53,035 nucleotides of DNA from Deltaproteobacteria bacterium. GTDB lineage: Bacteria; Myxococcota_A; Polyangia; Polyangiales; JADJMO01. The DNA lies in the NCBI GenBank assembly GCA_016182965.1, contig JACPFM010000012.1, positions 1 through 53,035 on the forward strand. The letters are read 5' to 3'. Both the position numbers and the translations under genes were made by a program. This document shows positions 7,381 to 16,340 of this stretch, piece by piece. The notes beneath the pieces were generated by a model, which was given only the letters and a program-made list of their open reading frames with translations, had not been told where the DNA came from and ran no database searches. The stretch's first letter is position 1. Every line of letters begins with the position of its first letter.

Positions 7381-8469
7381 TCAACGAACGCACCTGAAGC
7401 CGCGCACCTTCGAGTAGTCCTCGTGCTGGTGCTCGATCGCGTCGCTCGAGAAGTCGTCGCGGCTGCGGTCCCACCACGATCCGCCGAGCGCGACGTACGC
7501 GGGGTACGGGAGCGACCAGCTCGTCGAGGTCCACTCCTCGACGTTGCCGGCGATGTCGTAGAGGCCGAAGCGCGTCGGCGGGTAAGAGCCGACCGGCGCG
7601 GTGAGCGGGAACGGATCGGTCTCGTCGTAGACGATGTGCGGCTCGTCCTTCTTGTAATACGGGCACTCCTTGCCGCACGCGTTGACGCGCGCGGGCGAGG
7701 GCTCCTCGTTGCCCCACGCGTACTTGCGCGCCTCGTCACCGCCGCGATACGCCCACGCGAACTCGGGCGCGGTCGGGAGTCGTTTGCCGACGAAGGTGCA
7801 GTAGTCGGTGGCGATGCGAAAGCGGACGCACGTGATCGGGTGCTTGTCGAGCGGCGGCTTGTGCTTCCAGGTGCACAGCTGCTCGGTGCCGTCGCCGAGG
7901 TTCGCGGCGTGCGGCTCGTCGCACTTGCCTGCGGCGACGCACGTCGCCATCGCCGCGACGGTCACCTCCGTCTGGTCCATGCAGAACGGCGCGATGGTCA
8001 CCGGCTTGCCTTTCCGCAGGTAGCTGCCGCCGGGGATCGAGGCCATTCCGCTCGGGCACACGCCCGGTTTGCCGGGAGGCGGCAGGATCGTCGGCACCGG
8101 CGGGATGATCGTCGGCGCGGGTGTCGGCGGGGGCGTCGGCGCCGGCGCGGGCGGCGGCGGAGGGACGGGATCGTCCGCGACAGGCGGCGGCGGCGGTGGC
8201 TTCGCGGTGGCCATCGGTTTGGGCGCGGGCTTGGGCGGCGGAGGTTTGGGCGCGGGCTTCGCCTTCGGCGCGACGACGCACCGCGAGACGTCCTTCGCGT
8301 CGGTGCTCTCGGCCTTGCCCGCCGGGCAATCGCAGCGCTTGGTGGTCTTGTTCGGCTTGCCCCCTTCGCCGCAGCGGTACTCGCTCGCGGCCGGGAGCGG
8401 GCGCGGGACGAGCGCGATCGACACGAGCGACAGGGCTCGCAGGGCGACGACGAGCGCGCGCGCGGACAT
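7381..8469 (-). CDS. Secreted protein with formylglycine-generating-enzyme (SUMF1-type) domain
   Basis: The protein has 362 residues. An N-terminal signal peptide (to about residue 29) precedes a small Cys-containing segment, a long Pro/Ala/Lys linker (about 70-135), and an FGE-sulfatase/SUMF1-like C-lectin-type domain. Domain hallmarks are MASIPGG, FCMDQTEVTVAAM, GKRLPTAPEFAWAYRGG, YAWGNEEPSP, FGLYDIAGNVEEWT, GGSWWD and the terminal RGFRCVR. Canonical FGE converts Cys to formylglycine in sulfatases, but most bacterial paralogues lack this activity and serve binding or structural roles. No sulfatase is in the window. The gene is divergent (24 bp) from a Ser/Thr kinase that carries a second, diverged FGE-like domain, which suggests a shared promoter region and perhaps related function. 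Confidence 0.85.
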   Translation of the reverse strand: MSARALVVALRALSLVSIALVPRPLPAASEYRCGEGGKPNKTTKRCDCPAGKAESTDAKDVSRCVVAPKAKPAPKPPPPKPAPKPMATAKPPPPPPVADDPVPPPPPAPAPTPPPTPAPTIIPPVPTILPPPGKPGVCPSGMASIPGGSYLRKGKPVTIAPFCMDQTEVTVAAMATCVAAGKCDEPHAANLGDGTEQLCTWKHKPPLDKHPITCVRFRIATDYCTFVGKRLPTAPEFAWAYRGGDEARKYAWGNEEPSPARVNACGKECPYYKKDEPHIVYDETDPFPLTAPVGSYPPTRFGLYDIAGNVEEWTSTSWSLPYPAYVALGGSWWDRSRDDFSSDAIEHQHEDYSKVRGFRCVR

Positions 8470-8493
8470 ACCCGGCGAGGATAGACGGTCGTC

Positions 8494-10296
8494 GTGCCCA
8501 TCGCTTCACCCGACCTACCGGGTGGTACGTTGGCTCCGATGCTCGACGGATATGGGCTCGCGGCGGGGACGATCTTCGCCGGCCGATATGCGATCGACCG
8601 CCTGCTCAAACGTGGCGGGATGGGCGCGGTGTACGCGGTGCGGCATGTACGCACGCGCGCCGAGCTCGCGCTCAAGATCATGCGCCCCGAGGTCGTCGGC
8701 GACGCGTCGATGCGCGAGCGGTTCGCCCGCGAGGCGCAGGTCTCGTCGATCATCAAGAGCGCGCACGTGGTCACGGTCGTCGACGCCGACGTCGATCCCG
8801 CGACCGGCATGCCGTTCCTGGTGATGGAGCTGCTGCGCGGATCCGATCTCGCCGAGCTCTCCGCGCGCGGTCCGATGGATCCGCGCAAGGTGGTCTCGCA
8901 CCTCGCGCAGGCGGCGCGCGGGCTCGATCGCGCGCACGCGCTCGGGATCGTCCACCGCGATCTCAAGCCCGAGAACCTGTTCCTCGCACACTCCGACGAC
9001 GAGCCTCCCAAGATCAAGATCCTCGACTTCGGCATCGCCAAGATCCTGCAGGTGGCGACCGCCCACGGTCGCTCGCAGGAGATCGGCACGCCGATGTACA
9101 TGGCGCCCGAGCAGATGAGCGTGCGCGGCAACATTGGCGCGTGGACCGACGTCTGGGCGCTCGGCTTGACCGCGTTCACGCTGCTCGCCGGCAAGCCGTA
9201 CTGGGAGGGCGAGACGGTCCACGAGATCTACGGGCAGATCCTGAGCGCGCAGCGCAAGCCCGCGTCGCAGCGCGCCGCCGAGAACAACGTCGTGCTCCCG
9301 TCGGCGATCGATCCGTGGCTCGCGCGCTGCCTCGCGAGCGACCCGAGCGAGCGCTTCGCGTCCGCGGGCGAGGCGATCGCCAGCCTCGCCGAGGTGTTCG
9401 GCGAGTCGTGGGCGCCCACGCCGGCGCCGCCGCAGGTCCAGGCCGTCGCGTCGTTCATCACCGCGCCGATGCCGGTCGCCGCGACCGAGCCGATGGGCAC
9501 CGACGCGCCGTCGAACCTGATCGCGCGCCCGCCGCCGCCGAGCGCACGCTTCTCGATCGCCCTCGGCGTGACGGCGACGCTCGGCGTCGCGATCGCGGCG
9601 GTCGTGCTGCTCACGCGATCGACGCCCGAGCCCGAGCCCGCGGCGCCCTCGGCGGAGGTCCCGTCCGCCTCGACGTCGTCGAGCGCGCCCTCGCTGCGCG
9701 CGCAGGTCGAAGCGAAGAACCCGTTCGTCGACGTCGGCGACGCCAAGCTCCAGCGTCACGAGGTCACCCGCGAAGAGCTCGCGCTGTTCCTCGCCACCCT
9801 GTCGCCGAGCGACAAGACGCACGCGCGACCGCTCGGCGAATGGAGCCACGACGTTCGTCACCCGAAGCGACCGGTGACGTGGGTGAGCTTCGAGCGCGCC
9901 GAGCGATTCTGTCGCGCGATCGGCGCGCGGCTGCCGAGCGTCGCCGACCTGAAGAGCGCGCTCGACGGGCGCAAGTATCCGTGGGGCGCGAGCTACCCTC
10001 CGCCGGGGAAGGTCGCCTTCGACCGCCCGCACGACGATCTGCCCGACGTCGAGAGCTCGGAGACCGATCGCACGAGCCGCGGGGTCTCCGATCTCTTCGG
10101 CTCGGTGCGCGAGTGGACCTCCGACGTCGACGGCGGCTTCGCCACCGTGTGGGGCGTCGCTCTCGAGACGCCGATCGCCGAGGCGGCGAGCACGTTCGCC
10201 ACTCCTTCGCAGAAGGAGGCCGACGACGGCGACGATCCGATCGCGCACGCGAGCGAGATCGCCGGCCCGCAGCTGGGCTTCCGCTGCGCGAGGTGA
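8494..10296 (+). CDS. Ser/Thr protein kinase fused to an FGE-sulfatase-like domain
   Basis: The protein has 600 residues from GTG 8494; an alternative ATG at 8539 would remove 15. The Hanks-type kinase domain (about 31-300) has a Gly-rich loop RGGMGAVY, catalytic Lys61 in ALKIM, HRDLKPEN (Asp156), DFG (Asp178) and the MAPEQ activation segment, so it should be active. A Pro/Ala linker and one membrane segment (about 352-374, SIALGVTATLGVAIAAVVLL) follow. The C-terminal extracytoplasmic domain (about 400-600) is a diverged FGE/SUMF1-like fold: HEVTREELALFLATL, PVTWVSFERAERFC, GARLPSVADL, YPWGASYPPPG, GVSDLFGSVREWTSD and terminal LGFRCAR. This topology suggests a receptor kinase sensing an envelope signal. 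Kinases of this architecture are frequent in myxobacteria. Confidence 0.92.
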   Translation: MPIASPDLPGGTLAPMLDGYGLAAGTIFAGRYAIDRLLKRGGMGAVYAVRHVRTRAELALKIMRPEVVGDASMRERFAREAQVSSIIKSAHVVTVVDADVDPATGMPFLVMELLRGSDLAELSARGPMDPRKVVSHLAQAARGLDRAHALGIVHRDLKPENLFLAHSDDEPPKIKILDFGIAKILQVATAHGRSQEIGTPMYMAPEQMSVRGNIGAWTDVWALGLTAFTLLAGKPYWEGETVHEIYGQILSAQRKPASQRAAENNVVLPSAIDPWLARCLASDPSERFASAGEAIASLAEVFGESWAPTPAPPQVQAVASFITAPMPVAATEPMGTDAPSNLIARPPPPSARFSIALGVTATLGVAIAAVVLLTRSTPEPEPAAPSAEVPSASTSSSAPSLRAQVEAKNPFVDVGDAKLQRHEVTREELALFLATLSPSDKTHARPLGEWSHDVRHPKRPVTWVSFERAERFCRAIGARLPSVADLKSALDGRKYPWGASYPPPGKVAFDRPHDDLPDVESSETDRTSRGVSDLFGSVREWTSDVDGGFATVWGVALETPIAEAASTFATPSQKEADDGDDPIAHASEIAGPQLGFRCAR

Positions 10297-10468
10297 GCCG
10301 GTCCCCACGGAATCGCGCAGGCCGTCTTCCTGCGGAAAATCATCCGAGGCTACGGCAGACCCACACTGTGGTTGCGCGTCACTCGGACCTGAGTTACGCC
10401 ATGGTCCCCAACGGTCAGTCACGACCGTTCGAAGCACGCGCGAGGCTCGCGCGCACCTGCAGGTCGCC

Positions 10469-12208
10469 ATGGTCAAGATCACCGTCCGCAAGGCTTCCGT
10501 CGCGTTGCTCGGCGCCGCCGCCCTCGCCCAGGGTGCGGCTGCGTGCGCGCCGTCCGCCGATCGCGCCGAAGACTCGGCGTACGAGACGACGATCGGATCG
10601 AAGTCGGCGGCCTACTCGGTGCCGAGCCCGGGCGAGGCCAAGCTGGTCGTCGATTACTTCTACTCGGGCAGCGGCGCGCCGCAGAAGACCTTCGTCGTGC
10701 AGGAGAGCACGACCGACGAGTTCCTGCGCGTCGGCCAGAAGCTCACGCTGAACGTCCCCGGCTGGGCGATCACGGCCCTCGTGCAGACCGACACCGGCAA
10801 CGTCGACGTCGACAACGTCTCGAAGAGCAAGGTGCGCCTCGCGATCACCTGGCTGCACGGGCCCGCGGTGCTCTCGCAGGAGGTCGTGAAGGTCGCCTCG
10901 TGGAACGCCGAGGGCATGTACGGCTGGCCCGACGCGATCACCGAGGCGTTCGTCATCCCCAAGGGCGCGACGGGCATGCGCGTCGCGGTCGAGGCGACGA
11001 GCCCCGACGGCACCAAGACCGGTCGCGAGGTGTTCCGCGAGGTGCCGGTGTTCGGCGGCGAGCTGCCCAACAAGCACGTGCTCTTCGATCTCGGCGGCGA
11101 CGGTCCGCGCAGCCGCGTGCTCGAGCGCGGCGCGCCGATCGCGGGCGCCGAGCTGTCTTTGGCCTACACCGAGAACCGCGCCGAGCGCCTCGTCGACGTC
11201 GGCAGCGTCGACCGCCGCATCGGTCGCGTGAAGACGTACAACCCGCGCTTCGGCACCCACGAGGCCGACGTCTTCGGCGAGATCGTGCACATCATCGCCG
11301 TCGGCTACGACTTCGGCGGAGGCTGGCAGAAGCAGGAGCTGGTGAGCAGCCCGCAGTCGTACGTGCGCTACGGCAAGTCGCAGGAGACGCGGCTGCACGT
11401 GCCCGACGGCGCGACGAAGCTGTCGATGTACTTCCACGTCAAGACGTACCTCGTCGCGAAGTACCCGACCTACGGCGAGGTCACCGAGCGCCGCTACGGC
11501 GAGGGCGAGTGGATCCTCATGCGCGAGCGCTATGACAACCCGAGCGGCGCCGGGACGAACTTCGCGTTCGACACCGAGACCAAGGAGCCCGCGTCGCCGG
11601 CCGTCGCGCGCACGGTCGTGTTCATCGAGGGCGAGACCCAGCCCGGCCAGGACCTGTTCATCCGCGGCGGCATGGACCACGAGGCGTCGAAGAAGCTCCG
11701 CGGCATCGACTGCGCGAACGAAGACGGCACGCCCAACTACCGCTGCGCGATCCCGATCATCCACCGCAACATGAAGAACGCGACGACGAGGCCGTGGAGG
11801 CTCGGCGACGCGTTCCTCGATTGGTACGGGCGCGAGCCGACGCAGCTCGTGTCTTCCGGCGCGCTCTCGCAGGGCACCGCCGCGGACTGGACGACCAACG
11901 ACTGGCCGACGTCGTGGGGCCCGCAGAAGACCGTTGCCGTCGACGGCTACGGCCTCGAGCCGCTCAACGACGTCGGCCCGCATCTCTGGATGCTCGACGT
12001 CGACATGGACTGCACCAAGGCGTTCGAGGCGGCCGACGGCACCCGCTGGTTCGAGGTCAAGAGCTTCGTGTCGAACGGCCCCGGCTGGGAGGGCGACGTG
12101 ACGCAGGAGGGCGCGCCCTATGCGTCGCCCAACCACCTCGCGAAGTGCGGGCAGGTGAGCATCTTCGAGCGCGGGAGCTCGAGGGCGACCTTCCGGGCCT
12201 TGCGCTGA
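10469..12208 (+). CDS. Secreted protein of unknown function, two-part architecture
   Basis: The protein has 579 residues. The ATG at 10469 starts a Sec or lipoprotein-like signal peptide (VALLGAAALAQGAAAC, Cys at about residue 26). The N-terminal half (about 40-370) consists of beta-rich segments reminiscent of secreted proteins annotated DUF6209 in myxobacteria, which is a tentative recollection. The C-terminal part (about 390-579) has a distinct Trp- and Cys-containing module: DLFIRGGMDH, CAIPIIHRN, WRLGDAFLDWYG, DWPTSWG, DGYGLEPLNDVG, WMLDVDMDC and FVSNGPGWEGDVTQEG. It resembles secreted carbohydrate-associated modules, but I cannot name the family. The next gene, 25 bp downstream on the same strand, encodes a GH13-type domain. 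A link to polysaccharide metabolism is therefore possible but unproven. Confidence 0.6.
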   Translation: MVKITVRKASVALLGAAALAQGAAACAPSADRAEDSAYETTIGSKSAAYSVPSPGEAKLVVDYFYSGSGAPQKTFVVQESTTDEFLRVGQKLTLNVPGWAITALVQTDTGNVDVDNVSKSKVRLAITWLHGPAVLSQEVVKVASWNAEGMYGWPDAITEAFVIPKGATGMRVAVEATSPDGTKTGREVFREVPVFGGELPNKHVLFDLGGDGPRSRVLERGAPIAGAELSLAYTENRAERLVDVGSVDRRIGRVKTYNPRFGTHEADVFGEIVHIIAVGYDFGGGWQKQELVSSPQSYVRYGKSQETRLHVPDGATKLSMYFHVKTYLVAKYPTYGEVTERRYGEGEWILMRERYDNPSGAGTNFAFDTETKEPASPAVARTVVFIEGETQPGQDLFIRGGMDHEASKKLRGIDCANEDGTPNYRCAIPIIHRNMKNATTRPWRLGDAFLDWYGREPTQLVSSGALSQGTAADWTTNDWPTSWGPQKTVAVDGYGLEPLNDVGPHLWMLDVDMDCTKAFEAADGTRWFEVKSFVSNGPGWEGDVTQEGAPYASPNHLAKCGQVSIFERGSSRATFRALR

Positions 12209-12233
12209 TCGCGCGGCGCGGGGAAGGTGGGGC

Positions 12234-15188
12234 GTGCGCTACCCGGTACGCCTCACCGTGCCGCCCGGTGCGGATCTGTACGGCGAGCTCGGCGATTGGC
12301 TGAACCCGATCGCCATCCGCGATGGCGTGTACGAGACCACGCTGCCGGTCGGGCTCTACGCCTTCAAGGCGAAGCTGCGGGGTGCGTGGGTCGAGCCGAC
12401 GGGGCGCACGCGCAGCGTCGGCGGCGAGCGCAACGCGGTCCTCTCGGTCGGCGGCACCGTGGAGCCGATCCTCTTCGCCCCCGCGATGCCGTGCGTGCGC
12501 GAGGAGGTCGACGGCACGGTGCGCGTGCTCGCGGCGGTGCGTCGCGGACACGGCGAGCGGCTGCGCGTGCGCTTTCGGGAAGATCCGCGCGACGGCTTCG
12601 TGAGCGTCGACGCTGCGCCGTTCACCGAGGAGGACGAGCACGTCGTGTTCTCGGCGGTGCTCCCCGCGTCGACCGGCGCGGTGGAGCTCGAATTCGAGCT
12701 GGACGGCGCGCGAGTCCTCGCCGAAGACGGCGCGCCGCTCCGCTGGACGCGCCCCTCACGCTCGGCGCCGCCGTGGCTCCGCAACGTCTACACGATCTTC
12801 GTCGATCGCTTCCGGCGCGTGCCCGACGACGGCTCGTGGGGCGCCGATCCCGGCCGCGACGTGCCCGCCGGCGGGAACCTCGACGGGATCACCGCGTCGC
12901 TCGACGAGCTGCGCACGCTCGGCGTCGAGGTGCTCTACCTCACGCCGATCCAGCTCTCGCGCAGCTGCCATCGGTACGATCTGGTCGATCCGCTGCGGGT
13001 CGATCCGGCGCTCGGCGGCGAGGAGGCGTTCGCGCGGCTGATCGAGGGCGTGCACGCGCGCGAGATGCGCCTCCTGCTCGACTTCTCCTTCGTGCACGTC
13101 GGCGAGGGATTCCCGCCGTACGAAGACGTGCGCGCGCACGGGCGCGCGTCGCCCTTCTCCGCCTGGTTCCAGTGGCGCGCCGACGGGAGCGCCGGAGACG
13201 CGCTCCGCCACTACGGCTCCCGCGCCGACGCGCCGCTGCTCGATCTGCATCACCCGGACGTGCGCGCGCTCGCGCTCGCGACGGTCGAGCGCCTCGCGCG
13301 CCTCGGGGTCGACGGGTTCCGTTTCGACGCGATCGCCGAGGTGCCCATGGACCTCGCCTGCGCGGTGCGCTCGCGCCTGCGCGCCGTGCGCCCCGAGGCC
13401 GTCGTGCTCGGCGAGGTGGTGCCGCCGCACGCGTGGCGGTGGCGCGCCGAGGGCGCGGTCGACGTGGCGACCGACTTCGCGTTCCACGCGCTCGCCACCG
13501 ACTTCGTCGCGAAGCGGAGCATCGACGCCGCCGCCTTCGCGCAGGGGCTCCGTCGCGCCGAGGTGCAGCGCGGAGGTCCCGACGCGACGGCGGTGCGGTT
13601 CCTGTCCACGCACGACCACCCGCGCTTCGCCTCGATGGCGCGCCTCCACGGCGACGAGCGACGCACACCGCTCGGGCTGCTGCTCCTGCTCGTGTACCCG
13701 GGCATTCCCGCGCTCCTCTACGGCGAGGAGCACGGGCTGTCGTGCGCCGATCCGGTCCTCGAGCCGGAGCACGCGTGGGGCGATCGGATGCCGATGCCCT
13801 GGGGCTCGGGCAACCCGGCGCTGCGCGCGCTGGTGGCGCAGCTCTTCTCGCTGCGACGCGCCGAGCCCGCGCTCGCGCGCGGCAGCTGCGAGGTGCTGTT
13901 CGCCGACGGTCCGCTGCTCGTCCTGCGGCGTCGCACCGTCGGCTCCATCGTCGACGTCGCGCTCAACGCATCGGATGAGCCGCTCGAGATCGATCTCGAG
14001 GACGACGATCACGGCGCCCTTCAGGTCCTGGCGACGGTCGGCGACGCGAGCGTTCGCGGGCAGACGGTCGTGCTCGGGGCCAACGCGGCGGTCGTCGCGC
14101 GGCGCGTGCGCTCGCCGGAGCAGCGCGCCCGTCGCGAGGCGTTCGTGCGCGCGCTGCCGGTGCTGCGCGACCGCGACTTCGCCGCCGGGAGCGCCACCGT
14201 CGTCGGGAGGCCGCTGCGCCTCGACTTCTCGGTGACCGAGCGCTGCAACCTCCGCTGCGCGCACTGCCTCACGCTCGCCCCGCAGAAGACGGCCGAGGGC
14301 ACCGCGCGCACGATGAGCCACGCCGTCCTCGAGCGGCTCTACGACGATCTCGCGCATGCGTCGTGGTTCGGCTTCGTGCACGGCGGCGAGTCGCTCACCT
14401 CGCCGGTGCTCTTCGAGGTGCTCGCCGCCATCCGGAGCGCGCGCGGCGGCGCGAAGAGCACGGTGCACCTGCTCACCAACGGCAAGCTCCTCCGCCGCGC
14501 CACCACCGAGCGCCTCGTCGACCTCGGGGTGTCGTCGCTGTTCGTCTCGCTCGACGGCGCGACCGCGGCCACCAACGATCGGGTGCGCGTCGGCGGCGAC
14601 TTCCACGCGATCTGCGCGAACGTGCGCGACGCCGTCGCGGTGCGCAGGCAGGCCGATCTGCGCATCGGGCTCTCCTACGTGGTGCTGGCGAGCAACCGGC
14701 ACGAGCTCGTCCCCTTCGTCGAGCTCGCCGCCGATCTGGGGGTCGACTGGATCAAGCTCGAAGAACCGGTCGCCGCGACGCCGTTCGCGCGCGCGGAGAT
14801 GATCGACGTCCGCGCCCACGAAGGCGCGATCGCCGCGGCGATCGCGCGAGCGCGCTCGCTCGGCCTCATCGCGGTCGATCACGCGGCGCCTCCGCCGATC
14901 TGGCGCTGCGAGCTCGACGAACGGGCGCGCGCGTTCGTCGAGGCCGACGAGTTCGCAAACCGCACCGAGATCCACCCCTGCCGTGCGGCGTGGGAGCGCG
15001 CGTGCGTCTTCCCCAACGGCGACGTGTCGGTCGACGATTTCCTGCTGCCGGTCGTCGGAAACGTGCTGCAGGAGCCGCTCGCTCGGCTGTGGACCTCCCC
15101 TGCAGCGCAGAGGCAACGCGAACGCGCACGGGCCTCCTGGATCTGCGCCGGACGGCCGACCTGCACGGGAGGCCCCGGTCGTACTTGA
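12234..15188 (+). CDS. GH13 alpha-amylase-type domain fused to radical SAM/SPASM-like protein
   Basis: This is one uninterrupted 984-residue ORF from GTG 12234, with no signal peptide, so probably cytoplasmic. Residues about 1-170 form beta-sandwich modules resembling starch-binding/E-set domains. Residues about 180-520 are a GH13 barrel with the catalytic set in place: Asp365 (VDGFRFDAI), Glu394 (VVLGEVVP) and Asp461 (FLSTHDHPRF). Region I (LLLDFSFVHVG) keeps the Asp and His but lacks the usual Asn. A short beta domain follows (to about 625). Residues about 660-860 form a radical SAM core with Cys671, Cys675 and Cys678 (CNLRCAHC) and an HGGES motif. The tail (about 905-984) has SPASM/twitch-like cysteines (HPCRAAWERACVFPNGDVSVDD and two late Cys). 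GH13 enzymes cleave or transfer alpha-glucosyl bonds. Why one is fused to a radical SAM enzyme is unknown. Confidence 0.85.
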   Translation: MRYPVRLTVPPGADLYGELGDWLNPIAIRDGVYETTLPVGLYAFKAKLRGAWVEPTGRTRSVGGERNAVLSVGGTVEPILFAPAMPCVREEVDGTVRVLAAVRRGHGERLRVRFREDPRDGFVSVDAAPFTEEDEHVVFSAVLPASTGAVELEFELDGARVLAEDGAPLRWTRPSRSAPPWLRNVYTIFVDRFRRVPDDGSWGADPGRDVPAGGNLDGITASLDELRTLGVEVLYLTPIQLSRSCHRYDLVDPLRVDPALGGEEAFARLIEGVHAREMRLLLDFSFVHVGEGFPPYEDVRAHGRASPFSAWFQWRADGSAGDALRHYGSRADAPLLDLHHPDVRALALATVERLARLGVDGFRFDAIAEVPMDLACAVRSRLRAVRPEAVVLGEVVPPHAWRWRAEGAVDVATDFAFHALATDFVAKRSIDAAAFAQGLRRAEVQRGGPDATAVRFLSTHDHPRFASMARLHGDERRTPLGLLLLLVYPGIPALLYGEEHGLSCADPVLEPEHAWGDRMPMPWGSGNPALRALVAQLFSLRRAEPALARGSCEVLFADGPLLVLRRRTVGSIVDVALNASDEPLEIDLEDDDHGALQVLATVGDASVRGQTVVLGANAAVVARRVRSPEQRARREAFVRALPVLRDRDFAAGSATVVGRPLRLDFSVTERCNLRCAHCLTLAPQKTAEGTARTMSHAVLERLYDDLAHASWFGFVHGGESLTSPVLFEVLAAIRSARGGAKSTVHLLTNGKLLRRATTERLVDLGVSSLFVSLDGATAATNDRVRVGGDFHAICANVRDAVAVRRQADLRIGLSYVVLASNRHELVPFVELAADLGVDWIKLEEPVAATPFARAEMIDVRAHEGAIAAAIARARSLGLIAVDHAAPPPIWRCELDERARAFVEADEFANRTEIHPCRAAWERACVFPNGDVSVDDFLLPVVGNVLQEPLARLWTSPAAQRQRERARASWICAGRPTCTGGPGRT

Positions 15189-15212
15189 CGCGGGCGCCAG
15201 CGGTGGGCGAGC

Positions 15213-16340
15213 GTGGCGCCCGTGACCTTCCGACGCCGCGGCACTGCCCTCCTCGTAGCGACCTCCTTCATCGTCGTCCTTGCGATCACCGGCATCGCGA
15301 ATTTCCTGACGACCCGGCTCCTCCACGAGGCCAAGGAGGAGAACTACAAGCTGATGCGCGACGTGCTCCAGAGCATCGTCAAGTCGACGGAGGACAAAGC
15401 GCTCAGCCGCGCGGAGATGATCGCGTCGATGAACGGCGTGCGCGACTCGCTCGTCGCGCGCGATCGCGCCAAGCTGCTCGAAGAGTGCGAGCGCATGTTC
15501 AAGATCCAGGACGAGAAGTACGGCGTGAGCAGGGGCCAGTTCCACCTACCACCCGGGATCTCGTTCCTCCGCCTGCACAATCCCAAGAAGTTCGGTGACG
15601 ACCAGTCGGTGAGCCGGCCGATGCTCGGCGACGTCAACGTGAACGACGTCCTGCGCACGGGCCTCGAGATCACCCCCGCGGGCCCGACGATCTCCGCGAT
15701 CGTCCCCGTCGACGACGACTCCGGCAAGCTCGCGGGGAGCTTCGAGATCGGCCTCGAGCTCCCGCCGATGCTCGACAAGATCAAGGAGGCCTACAACATC
15801 GAGGCGGCGGTCTTCGTCGAAGAGAAGCTGCTGAAGGAGCTCGCGACCGAGCTCGGCGGCGACGTATTGACTCCCAAGAACCGCGTCGGCCGCTACATCC
15901 GCTACTACTCGACGCACCCCGAGCTCGCGTCGATGCTGGTGACCGACAAGGAGATCGAGATCCTCGAGGCGCGGCACTACGACAAGACCGTCGAAGGGAC
16001 CATGTGGGGCGTTCAGCTGGTCCCGCTCTACACGTACAACGGCAAGCAGGTCGGCGTGTACGCCCTGGCGATCAACCAGGCGCAGGAGAACGCCGCCGCC
16101 GGGCGGGCGCGCGTCTGGCAGTTCCTGACCGCGCTGTTCGCGGTGGTCGCCTTCGCGGGCGTGGTGCTGGTCGTCGTTCGCGGCCTGCTGCTCTCGCCGG
16201 TGCAGGCGCTCGGCGAGCGCATGAAGGCGCTGGCCGACGGCGACGCTTCGCAGCCGGCCGATCCGATCGACACGTATGCCGACGAGGTGCAGCCGCTCGC
16301 CGAAGGGTACGAGCGCCTCCGCAAGGAGCGGCAGTCGTGA
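15213..16340 (+). CDS. Cache-HAMP membrane sensor lacking an output domain
   Basis: The protein has 375 residues from GTG 15213 (a second GTG at 15222). One transmembrane helix (about 12-34) is followed by a large periplasmic region (about 35-295) of the Cache type found in chemoreceptors and sensor kinases, with WGVQLVPLYTYNGKQVGVYAL near its end. A second helix (about 300-325) leads into a HAMP-like segment (LSPVQALGERMKALADGD), and the protein stops about 45 residues later. No methyl-accepting, kinase or GGDEF domain is present. The stop codon overlaps the start of a ligand-gated channel gene (GTGA), so the two are translationally coupled. The protein may be a ligand-sensing accessory or regulator of that channel, which is an inference from coupling alone. 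Confidence 0.75.
   Translation: MAPVTFRRRGTALLVATSFIVVLAITGIANFLTTRLLHEAKEENYKLMRDVLQSIVKSTEDKALSRAEMIASMNGVRDSLVARDRAKLLEECERMFKIQDEKYGVSRGQFHLPPGISFLRLHNPKKFGDDQSVSRPMLGDVNVNDVLRTGLEITPAGPTISAIVPVDDDSGKLAGSFEIGLELPPMLDKIKEAYNIEAAVFVEEKLLKELATELGGDVLTPKNRVGRYIRYYSTHPELASMLVTDKEIEILEARHYDKTVEGTMWGVQLVPLYTYNGKQVGVYALAINQAQENAAAGRARVWQFLTALFAVVAFAGVVLVVVRGLLLSPVQALGERMKALADGDASQPADPIDTYADEVQPLAEGYERLRKERQS

Noticed and set aside
5183..7717. 844-residue minus-strand extension of the beta-helix lipoprotein gene
   Set aside because: The lipoprotein signal begins at 6775; upstream sequence is antisense to the 6839 gene and the FGE gene and is Arg/Gly-rich.
12234..15188. Two separate genes instead of a fusion
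   Set aside because: The frame is continuous with no stop, and codon usage and protein-like composition persist across the junction; a sequencing error cannot be excluded but is not needed.
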